Below the pieces are notes generated by a model. It did no database searches and was not told the origin of the DNA. It was given only the letters and a program-made list of their open reading frames with translations. The position numbers and the translations under genes were made by a program. Shown here in pieces: positions 1 to 4,617 of a stretch of DNA of 5,012 bases (positions within the stretch are counted from its first letter, which is position 1; every line of letters starts with the position of its first letter). Source of the stretch: Caryophanales bacterium UBA6985 (GTDB lineage: Bacteria > Bacillota_I > Bacilli_A > RF39 > UBA660); NCBI GenBank assembly GCA_002450035.1, contig DJYF01000027.1:1-5012 (forward strand), read 5' to 3'.

Positions 1-14
1 AAGATTATAAGTTG

Positions 15-46
15 AAACACATTTGCTTGTGAAAGTAGATGTGTTT
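15..46 (+). ncRNA. GNRA-capped hairpin, copy 1 of a repeated RNA element
   Basis: Bases 15-28 pair with 33-46 to give a 14-bp stem without mismatches when G-U pairs are allowed, closed by the tetraloop GTGA (29-32). The core TTGCTTGTGAAAGTAG (23-38) is identical, except for one loop base, to the core of the hairpin at 447-474, while the outer 8 bp (AAACACAT with ATGTGTTT) differ. The wobbles at 23/38 and 25/36 are G-U only if the + strand is the RNA; on the other strand they become A-C mismatches. The stem ends 4 bases before tRNA-Leu. No T-tract follows, so it is not a standard terminator. A role as a leader, processing or protein-binding element is inferred. Confidence 0.6.
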
Positions 47-50
47 ATAA

Positions 51-135
51 GCCAGAATGGGGGAATTAGGCAGACCCGAAGCACTTAAAATGCTTTAGCC
101 AGTTGGCTGTGTGAGTTCGAATCTCACTTCTGGTA
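51..135 (+). tRNA. tRNA-Leu (anticodon UAA)
   Basis: This is a class II tRNA of 85 bases that reads UUA leucine codons. The acceptor stem is GCCAGAA (51-57) with TTCTGGT (128-134), giving a G1-U72 wobble at the end, and the discriminator base is A135. The D stem is GGG (60-62) with CCC (75-77). The anticodon stem is AAGCA (79-83) with TGCTT (91-95), around the loop CTTAAAA, which places anticodon TAA at 86-88. The long variable arm AGCC/GGCT (97-100, 105-108) with an AGTT loop is typical of leucine tRNAs. The T arm is GTGAG-TTCGAAT-CTCAC (111-127). The 3' CCA is not encoded, so it must be added by a host enzyme. UUA is a frequent leucine codon in the genes downstream, which fits the usual role of phage tRNAs in supplementing the host pool. 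Confidence 0.95.
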
Positions 136-162
136 CGCTCATTGTTAATTTAATGATTAAAA

Positions 163-186
163 GAGCTGGTTTGTGAAAATAGGCTC
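163..186 (+). ncRNA. GNRA-capped hairpin, copy 2 of the repeated RNA element
   Basis: Bases 163-172 pair with 177-186 around a GTGA tetraloop (173-176). Nine of ten positions pair, with one G-A mismatch at 168/181. The core TGGTTTGTGAAAATAG (167-182) is a variant of copies 1 and 3: the C-G pair next to the wobble has become T170-A179, a compensatory change, while the wobbles G169-T180 and T167-G182 are kept. The outer stem GAGC/GCTC is again different. Base 186 is shared with the first base of the long inverted repeat that follows. Confidence 0.5.
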
Positions 187-233
187 ATATTTACACAGAA
201 CATTTGTCTTTATTTAAATTGTTATTAGTTTTT

Positions 234-240
234 GGAGGTG
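234..240 (+). promoter_or_regulatory. Strong Shine-Dalgarno-like sequence GGAGGTG
   Basis: GGAGGTG is a seven-base match to the complement of the usual bacterial 16S rRNA 3' end. Nine bases separate GGAGG from the ATG at 248. No protein gene in this window has such a site: their starts are preceded by A/T-rich sequence, as is common in Bacteroidetes and their phages. The site lies in the loop of the inverted repeat 186-289, so it would be exposed if that stem forms. It may be chance. Confidence 0.35.
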
Positions 241-247
241 TTTATCT

Positions 248-274
248 ATGGTTATGCTATGGTTAGTTAATTAA
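248..274 (+). CDS. Possible 8-residue leader peptide (MVMLWLVN)
   Basis: ATG at 248 opens an 8-codon frame encoding MVMLWLVN, with stop TAA at 272-274. It is supported only by its context: a GGAGGTG site at suitable spacing upstream, and a stop codon that ends exactly where the right arm of the inverted repeat begins, so that a terminating ribosome would cover that arm. The frame includes the 9-base direct repeat CTATGGTTA (246-254 and 257-265, period 11). The peptide has no arginine codons, so attenuation by arginine tRNA supply is not suggested. No homologue is known to me. A frame this short can easily occur by chance. Confidence 0.2.
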   Translation: MVMLWLVN

Positions 275-288
275 TTCTGTGTAAATAT

Positions 289-362
289 GCCCCAATAGCT
301 CAATTGAATAGAGCAATGCACTTCTAATGCATAGGTTGATGGTTTGAATCCATCTTGGGGTA
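289..362 (+). tRNA. tRNA-Arg (anticodon UCU)
   Basis: This 74-base tRNA reads AGA (and AGG) arginine codons. The acceptor stem is GCCCCAA (289-295) with TTGGGGT (355-361), with a terminal G1-U72 wobble and discriminator A362. The D stem is GCTC/GAGC (298-301, 311-314). The anticodon stem ATGCA/TGCAT (316-320, 328-332) holds loop CTTCTAA, giving anticodon TCT at 323-325. The T arm is GATGG-TTTGAAT-CCATC (338-354). CCA is not encoded. The usually invariant G19 and C56 appear as A (307) and T (345), which would keep the D-loop/T-loop contact as an A-U pair. The 15-48 pair is likewise A-U (A303, T337). In the SF2 helicase gene 15 of 19 arginine codons are AGA, so this tRNA probably supports phage translation. 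Confidence 0.95.
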
Positions 363-398
363 CTAAGAGTAAAATACTTTTTTATTGTTCGGTTTCAT

Positions 399-435
399 TT
401 TTAAATGTTTCTTAAGTTTTTAATGTTTTTTAAGT
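399..435 (+). repeat. Imperfect tandem direct repeat, period 18
   Basis: Bases 399-417 and 417-435 match at 17 of 19 positions (mismatches at 403/421 and 411/429). The clearest shared part is AATGTTTCTTAAGT against AATGTTTTTTAAGT. It lies in the AT-rich spacer (363-446) between tRNA-Arg and hairpin copy 3, which contains no gene that I can see. Two equal sites on nearly the same face of the helix could bind a protein, but in such AT-rich sequence the repeat may be low-complexity drift. Confidence 0.35.
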
Positions 436-446
436 GAATAAGTATA

Positions 447-474
447 GTGTGATTGCTTGCGAAAGTAGTCACAC
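447..474 (+). ncRNA. GNRA-capped hairpin, copy 3 of the repeated RNA element
   Basis: Bases 447-458 pair with 463-474 for 12 bp without mismatches (G-U allowed), around a GCGA tetraloop (459-462). The core TTGCTTGCGAAAGTAG (453-468) matches copy 1 in 15 of 16 bases, and the one change is in the loop, T to C. The outer stem GTGTGA/TCACAC replaces the AAACACAT/ATGTGTTT of copy 1, so pairing is conserved where sequence is not. It is followed by ATCTTCTTT, which is not a convincing terminator tract. It lies 103 bases before the first protein gene and 18 bases before the second long inverted repeat. Confidence 0.6.
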
Positions 475-491
475 ATCTTCTTTGCAAACAA

Positions 492-560
492 AAAGACTGT
501 GTATTAAATAAATATAAGTTTAACTATCTTTTTATTTGCGAAAACAAATACACAGTCTTT
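492..560 (+). repeat. Long inverted repeat (14-bp perfect arms) with a degenerate fourth hairpin core
   Basis: AAAGACTGTGTATT at 492-505 is the exact reverse complement of AATACACAGTCTTT at 547-560, with 41 bases between. The right arm ends 16 bases before the ATG at 577, so the structure would lie in the 5' leader of that gene. Just inside the right arm, 532-537 and 542-547 form a short stem on a GCGA loop (538-541) resembling the repeated element; the position that is a G-U wobble elsewhere is A534-C545 here. An alternative 6-bp stem, 533-538 with 545-550, would compete with the outer arms for 547-550. The structure could act on transcription or translation of the HTH gene; this is inference. 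Confidence 0.6.
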
Positions 561-576
561 ATTCTTTATATATAAT

Positions 577-957
577 ATGCCAAAAGGTTGTAAAATTTCT
601 CAAAGTCTCAAAGATGAGGCTTTAGAGAAGGTTGCGCTCTACCAAAGTGAGCACAAGTGTACTTTAAATGAAGCATTTAAAGTAATTAGTTCTGAATACA
701 ATGTTATACCACACACTATTCAGAAATGGTTCTACAAATCAAAGGGTAAAAACTCTGTGATTTCTCAAGTAGCAAAGAAGATTGATAAACCATCAATTGC
801 TGCTACTGCAATATCAACTCAATCTGCAAGATTACAAGCAGAAGAAATGATATATGATTATATCAAGAATTTGTCTTTATTTAAGAGAATTCTTGCATGT
901 ATATGTGGTTTTGATAAACTATGTTACAATTATGGCAGGAAGAAAATATACCAATGA
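577..957 (+). CDS. Small helix-turn-helix protein, putative DNA-binding regulator
   Basis: A 126-residue protein whose N-terminal half looks like a homeodomain-like or transposase-type HTH. Helices are predicted at about 10-25, 29-39 and 44-54, the last being the likely recognition helix (around PHTIQKWFYK, 45-54). Residues 60-95 are basic then rich in A, S and Q, and look like a linker plus a helix. The last ~35 residues, including a cysteine-containing stretch, match nothing I recognise. No transposase catalytic domain follows, so I read it as a stand-alone DNA-binding protein. It is the first protein gene after the tRNA region and has no Shine-Dalgarno sequence (ATATATAAT precedes the ATG). 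Its end overlaps the next gene by 26 bases in another frame. It may regulate the operon, perhaps through the inverted repeat just upstream; this is unproven. Confidence 0.7.
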   Translation: MPKGCKISQSLKDEALEKVALYQSEHKCTLNEAFKVISSEYNVIPHTIQKWFYKSKGKNSVISQVAKKIDKPSIAATAISTQSARLQAEEMIYDYIKNLSLFKRILACICGFDKLCYNYGRKKIYQ

Positions 958-1225
958 AGAAAACCTGAGAATCATTGAAGTAATCAATGATTATCCAGGT
1001 AATTATACCTATGCTGCAAAGATATTGGCAGAAGAACTTAATAGAAGTTCTACTGCTATCCTACTCCATTTTAGAAGTATAAAATGGAATTATGGTACTC
1101 CATTTGTAGTATCTGCCACTGGTAAGAAGACACCTATAGGAGTTACAAGATGGACTGTAAATGCAGTTCCAGAGATTACATTAATAAGACGTTGGGCAAA
1201 TATTAAACATTTACTTTTAAAATAA
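932..1225 (+). CDS. Myb/SANT-like small DNA-binding protein
   Basis: A 97-residue protein. Residues 4-52 have the look of a three-helix Myb/SANT-type domain: RKYTNEENLRIIEVI (helix 1), a YPGN turn, YAAKILAEELN (helix 2) and SSTAILLHFRSIKW (helix 3), with aromatic residues at Y6, Y21, Y25/Y27, F47 and W52. The rest (55-97) is basic and contains GKKTP and TRWTVN. Small proteins of this type recur in Bacteroidetes phages as I remember them. I chose the ATG at 932 because the domain starts there (MAGRKYT); an in-frame ATG at 854 would add 26 residues that read like a shadow of the previous gene. The 26-base overlap with that gene suggests translational coupling. It probably binds DNA as a regulator or nucleoid-like protein; the target is unknown. 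Confidence 0.75.
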   Translation: MAGRKYTNEENLRIIEVINDYPGNYTYAAKILAEELNRSSTAILLHFRSIKWNYGTPFVVSATGKKTPIGVTRWTVNAVPEITLIRRWANIKHLLLK

Positions 1226-1238
1226 AATTAAATAGAAT

Positions 1239-1472
1239 ATGGATTCAAAAATTAGTGTAACTTATTTCTTTGAAAATGGTGCTACTCAGCACATTAACAT
1301 GAGTCAAGAAGCATATAACTATATGACTTCTAATGATGAAATTCCAAGGAAAATGTCACCTTCAATGTGGAAAAAGATGCCATTAGTTAAGAAACTAGAG
1401 CATCATCTATCCTTATTGAAGGAAGATTTACACGCTGTAGATGTTTCTTACAAAATAATGAAATCAGCATGA
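1239..1472 (+). CDS. Hypothetical protein, 77 residues
   Basis: I do not recognise this protein. It is short, soluble and has no signal peptide. Residues 5-20 (ISVTYFFENGATQHIN) suggest a beta hairpin, followed by a short helix around SQEAYNYM (22-29). The C-terminal half (about 43-75) is probably one or two amphipathic helices rich in K, L and H. It starts 13 bases after the previous gene behind an A-rich leader, and its stop overlaps the start of the next gene in ATGA, so it belongs to the same operon. The codon style matches its neighbours, which favours a real gene. Confidence 0.65.
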   Translation: MDSKISVTYFFENGATQHINMSQEAYNYMTSNDEIPRKMSPSMWKKMPLVKKLEHHLSLLKEDLHAVDVSYKIMKSA

Positions 1473-1687
1473 TAACATTACTAATATTATATTCTATAGT
1501 TGTTACCATTCTTATGATAATAACTTATTTTAAACCTAGTCTTGAATTAAAATTAGTTCAAGATGGAATATATAATTATTATACTTTATATTTGTATTTC
1601 AGCATTAAAAACAATGATGATGTTACATATAAAAGTATAAAATTGTTTTCCTGCAAAACTAAAAATAATGACAAGAGAAGAACTTAA
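1469..1687 (+). CDS. Small single-pass membrane protein, 72 residues
   Basis: Residues 2-20 (ITLLILYSIVVTILMIITY) are an uninterrupted hydrophobic stretch that fits one transmembrane helix or an uncleaved signal anchor. The remaining 50 residues are polar, with a possible beta-rich segment (YNYYTLYLYFSIKNN) and a basic end (KTKNNDKRRT). The start is coupled by ATGA overlap to the preceding gene, and the end overlaps the SF2 helicase gene by 20 bases. The function is unknown; no lysis-protein motif is visible, and its place just before the replication genes does not suggest lysis. A small membrane protein acting on the host envelope is possible but unsupported. Confidence 0.6.
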   Translation: MITLLILYSIVVTILMIITYFKPSLELKLVQDGIYNYYTLYLYFSIKNNDDVTYKSIKLFSCKTKNNDKRRT

Positions 1688-2852
1688 ACAATTAGTTCTT
1701 TCTTATAAGCAGAAACATACAATACTGCAGCTTCCTACAGGATACGGTAAATCAAGAATTGCATTAGAAATACTTAATTTACGGTATCCTGAAGAAGCTA
1801 ATGTATTGATTGTGTGTCCAAAATTAGTACTTATGGATACTTGGAAAGCTGAAATATTCAGATGGTTTCCTAAAAACAAATGGGATATAACATTTACTAC
1901 TTATGTAAGCTTTCCAAAGCATAGTATTAAAAGTTGGGATATGATAATATTTGATGAATGTCATCATATGACTGAAAGAGTTAAATTAAATTATCATAAA
2001 CCATTATATAAAAATACTATTTATCTAAGTGCTACAATTAAGAAAGAACTTATATGGTGGTTAAAATCTATACATAAAAATAAAATAGATTTTATTAAGC
2101 TATCTTTAAAAGATGCTATTGTGGATGATGTCTTACCTGAACCTCTTGTTTATTTACTTCCTTTAGGATTAGATACTACTTGTGCCAGTGAAACTTTCAT
2201 AAGAAATAAGAGAGCTAAACAGCATATAGATATTACCTATGAACAAAGACGTAAATATATGAGAAGAAAAGACGTACAAATAAGAATAAAATGTACACCT
2301 TTTCAATATCTGTTATTGCTTAATGAACAGATAGACTTTTACAAATCTCTTTATATGAACCATCAGAATCAATATCAAAAGAATCTATGGCTTCATTTGG
2401 CAGGTGAAAGATTAAAATATCTTGCTATTAGAAAAGAATGGGCAGTAAAAAAGATACTTAATAAACTTGCTAAAAAAAGGGTAATAACTTTCTGTGCTGA
2501 TATAAAGCAAACAGAAAGATTAGGTAAGAATGCTATTAACAGTAAATCAAAGGAATCCTCTGAGATACTAAACAAGTTTAATAATGGTGAAATAAACCAT
2601 ATTACAGCTTGCAATATACTCAATGAGGGCGTAAATTTGAATAACTGTCAAATTGGTGTTTGGGCTAACTATAATAGTTCATCTATTATGATAGTTCAAA
2701 AGATTGGTAGATTACTTAGGCATGATAATCCTGTAATTATTCTTCCTTTCTATAAAGATAGTAGAGAACAGGAAATTGTAGAAAAAATGCTTGAGAATTT
2801 TAATAAAGATAAAATTAAAGTAATAGGAAATTTCAATGAGATATGTATTTGA
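1668..2852 (+). CDS. SF2 DEAD/DEAH-type helicase
   Basis: A 394-residue ATP-dependent nucleic-acid helicase or translocase with the full superfamily 2 motif set. Motif I is LPTGYGKS (22-29, K28 binding phosphate). Motif Ia is VLIVCPKLVLMDTW (46-59). Motif II is DECH (96-99). Motif III is SAT (121-123). The second RecA-like domain has motif IV around VITFCADI (272-279), motif V NEGVNL (319-324) and motif VI QKIGRLLR (344-351), with R348 and R351 as the arginine fingers. About 70 residues between the domains (190-265) are basic and helical. It is compact and has no extra N- or C-terminal domains. T4 UvsW and ResIII-type helicases are the nearest comparison by motif, pointing to fork remodelling, recombination or replication restart. 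It overlaps the next gene by 17 bases and leads a replication block. Confidence 0.92.
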   Translation: MTREELKQLVLSYKQKHTILQLPTGYGKSRIALEILNLRYPEEANVLIVCPKLVLMDTWKAEIFRWFPKNKWDITFTTYVSFPKHSIKSWDMIIFDECHHMTERVKLNYHKPLYKNTIYLSATIKKELIWWLKSIHKNKIDFIKLSLKDAIVDDVLPEPLVYLLPLGLDTTCASETFIRNKRAKQHIDITYEQRRKYMRRKDVQIRIKCTPFQYLLLLNEQIDFYKSLYMNHQNQYQKNLWLHLAGERLKYLAIRKEWAVKKILNKLAKKRVITFCADIKQTERLGKNAINSKSKESSEILNKFNNGEINHITACNILNEGVNLNNCQIGVWANYNSSSIMIVQKIGRLLRHDNPVIILPFYKDSREQEIVEKMLENFNKDKIKVIGNFNEICI

Positions 2853-3423
2853 TGATTTTCTGCTAGAAAAACACAATCTAACGCTAACTCAATACTTAAT
2901 CTTACTATTAAAAGATTTAAAAGTAGATTTAGACAAAGATGTTAAAGCTTTAGAAGAAAAAGGATTAGTTATAGATAATCATCTAACTCTAAAAGCAATA
3001 CAGTTACTAATGAACATTTCATTTAACAGTATGATAGATGATACTGTAACAGATCCTCAGACTTTTATCAATCTAGCAGAAAAATTAAGAAAATTATTTC
3101 CTGAAGGTAAAAAATATGGAACTAATTATTATTGGAGAGGTTCTAACATAGAAATAGCTAAAAAACTCGAAACTTTAGTAAAAAAACATAAGTTTAAATT
3201 TACAGAAGAACAAGCAATAAATGCTACAAAAAGATATGTAGAATCCTTTAATGGTGATTACAGATATATGCAGTTATTAAAATACTTTATATTAAAGAAT
3301 AAGATAACTGAGAATGGTACTGAAATTAAATCTTCATTTATGGAGTATATTGAAAATGAAAATAATAATGAAGATAATTCTATGTTAAATAGTCCAGAAT
3401 GGAACAACGAAATAGTAAACTAA
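2836..3423 (+). CDS. Unassigned replication-module protein, candidate helicase loader or adaptor
   Basis: A 195-residue protein between two helicase genes, overlapping both (17 and 25 bases). Residues 15-53 resemble a winged helix: helix LTQYLILLLKDL, helix DKDVKALEEKG, then LVIDNHLTL as the wing. After a linker, residues 76-165 form a second, conserved-looking domain with LRKLFPEGKKYGTNYYWRGS (84-103), a helix at 104-120, and TKRYVESFNGDYRYMQLLKYFI (131-152). The tail (about 165-195) is acidic and asparagine-rich, so probably disordered. I recall similar RYVESF...YMQLLKYFI proteins next to DnaB genes in Bacteroidetes phages, usually left as hypothetical. The position, DNA-binding-like start and small size fit a loader or adaptor for the DnaB-like helicase. 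No Walker motif is present, so it is not a DnaC/DnaI-type AAA+ loader. The gene is certain; the function is inferred. Confidence 0.85.
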   Translation: MRYVFDDFLLEKHNLTLTQYLILLLKDLKVDLDKDVKALEEKGLVIDNHLTLKAIQLLMNISFNSMIDDTVTDPQTFINLAEKLRKLFPEGKKYGTNYYWRGSNIEIAKKLETLVKKHKFKFTEEQAINATKRYVESFNGDYRYMQLLKYFILKNKITENGTEIKSSFMEYIENENNNEDNSMLNSPEWNNEIVN

Positions 3424-4595
3424 AAGAAAGAGTATTATCTAATCTAGCAAAAAGGAGAAATAATATAATTAATGGTAATATTAATTGTATACCTTTTCCT
3501 TTTATTGGATTCAGAAATGATATTCCAGGTGTAGAACAAGCTAAATTCTATCAAATTACGGGCAGCACAAAGTCGGGAAAGAGTCAATTTGCTAGTTATT
3601 TGTTTATTTATCATTGTTTGCTCTATGCTTACAGAAATCCTGAACAGTTATCTGTTAAAATCTTCTATTACCCTTTGGAAGAAACTCCAGAGAATGTAAT
3701 GGAAAGATTTATCTCATATCTTCTTTATACTCTATCAGATAAAAAGTATAGAATATCACCATCGGACCTTCGCTCAACAAATAATGATAATCCTCTACCA
3801 GAGGAAATATTAAATATACTTGAGTCTGATGAGTATAGGAAGATATTGGATTTCTTTGAAGATAACATTATATTTAGTGATTCAACTAATCCTACAGGTA
3901 TATTTTATGAATGTAAAAGATATGCTGAAGAGCATGGTACAGTTCATACTACCAAAGTTACAGTTAAAGATGAATTTGGTGAGAAAAAACTTGTAGATAA
4001 GTTTGATTACTATGAAATGGAAAATCCACAGGAGTATAGGATTATATTTGTTGACCATATCTCGTTAATATCACAGGAGAGAGGTATGAGTCAAAGAGAA
4101 TCTATGGGTAAGTTAAGTGAATATATGGTATTACTTCGTAATAGATATAAATTCACTCCAGTAATTATCCATCAGCAAGCATTATTTGAGAATATTGATG
4201 CTTTTAAAATGGATAAACTTACTCCCTCTATCGCAAATCTAGCAGATAATAAAGCTATCGCTAGAGATGTGAATGTTTGTATATCATTATTTAGTCCATT
4301 TAAATATGGCATAAAACAATGGATGAATTATGATATAACAAAGCTGCGTGATAATGTTAGATTTGTTGAAGTTCTCTTAAATAGAGATGGTCAGAGTAAT
4401 GGTATAATGGCATTATATTTTGATGGCGCAGTTAATGCTTTTGCACAATTACCTGCATTTAATGATGTTGTTAATATGAATAAGGTATATTCATTAATAG
4501 CATCTAATAGACCAAAGAAAACTTCTGTAGCATTTATAGCATTATCTTTGAAAAATAAAGTTAAATCTATTTTCAGTAACAGAAGAAATCATTAA
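3399..4595 (+). CDS. dnaB: DnaB-like replicative DNA helicase (SF4)
   Basis: A 398-residue hexameric-type helicase that should unwind duplex DNA at the phage fork. The RecA-like motor has Walker A GSTKSGKS (55-62), motif H1a FYYPLEET (89-96, catalytic glutamate probably E94), Walker B IIFVDH (215-220), the H3 motif HQQ (258-260) and the C-terminal NRDGQSNG (328-335) that carries the arginine finger, followed by MALYFDG. Only about 50 residues precede Walker A, so the N-terminal primase-binding domain of cellular DnaB is absent. Walker A to Walker B spans about 158 residues, some 50 longer than I remember for E. coli DnaB; the extra sequence (about 113-210) includes a charged KVTVKDEFGEKKLVDKFDYYE hairpin. 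A basic tail (370-398) ends the protein. The start overlaps the previous gene by 25 bases, and 22 bases separate it from the next gene. Confidence 0.93.
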   Translation: MEQRNSKLKERVLSNLAKRRNNIINGNINCIPFPFIGFRNDIPGVEQAKFYQITGSTKSGKSQFASYLFIYHCLLYAYRNPEQLSVKIFYYPLEETPENVMERFISYLLYTLSDKKYRISPSDLRSTNNDNPLPEEILNILESDEYRKILDFFEDNIIFSDSTNPTGIFYECKRYAEEHGTVHTTKVTVKDEFGEKKLVDKFDYYEMENPQEYRIIFVDHISLISQERGMSQRESMGKLSEYMVLLRNRYKFTPVIIHQQALFENIDAFKMDKLTPSIANLADNKAIARDVNVCISLFSPFKYGIKQWMNYDITKLRDNVRFVEVLLNRDGQSNGIMALYFDGAVNAFAQLPAFNDVVNMNKVYSLIASNRPKKTSVAFIALSLKNKVKSIFSNRRNH

Positions 4596-4617
4596 CTTTG
4601 TAAAAATTTTATTACTT

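Larger units (their letters stand above)
186..289 (+). repeat. Long inverted repeat (15-bp perfect arms) abutting tRNA-Arg
   Basis: CATATTTACACAGAA at 186-200 is the exact reverse complement of TTCTGTGTAAATATG at 275-289, with 74 bases between. The right arm ends on the first base of tRNA-Arg, so in a precursor RNA this stem would sit directly against the acceptor stem. The left arm starts on the last base of hairpin copy 2. The loop carries a GGAGGTG sequence and an 8-codon reading frame that stops at the base before the right arm. A role in tRNA 5'-end processing or leader regulation is possible; a DNA-level role such as a protein binding site cannot be excluded. Confidence 0.7.

Noticed and set aside
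15..474. The hairpins as intrinsic terminators
   Set aside because: None is followed by a proper T-tract, the stems are not GC-rich, and copies 1 and 2 lie directly before tRNAs that must be transcribed on the same strand.
525..532. Bacteroides-type promoter element (TATCTTTT against TAnnTTTG)
   Set aside because: The final base does not match, and no TTTG lies at the expected upstream distance. In such AT-rich DNA this partial match is weak.
1..576. CRISPR array or integration site
   Set aside because: The repeated cores are unevenly spaced, imperfect and structured around tetraloops, with no regular spacers. There is no integrase gene and no duplicated tRNA end that would suggest an attachment site.
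854..931. Longer start for the SANT-like gene
   Set aside because: The added 26 residues come from the second frame of the HTH gene and carry no recognisable feature, while the ATG at 932 begins exactly at the domain.
2393..2623. Open frame of 76 codons on the minus strand
   Set aside because: It lies entirely inside the SF2 helicase gene on the opposite strand, whose second-domain motifs run straight through it. It has no protein features beyond a hydrophobic look caused by the reverse complement.
577..4595. Reassignment of the TAG stop codon, as seen in some crAss-like phages
   Set aside because: No complete gene ends in TAG (stops are TAA or TGA), but the genes are full length under the standard code and no in-frame TAG interrupts a domain. 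Seven stops are too few to argue from.
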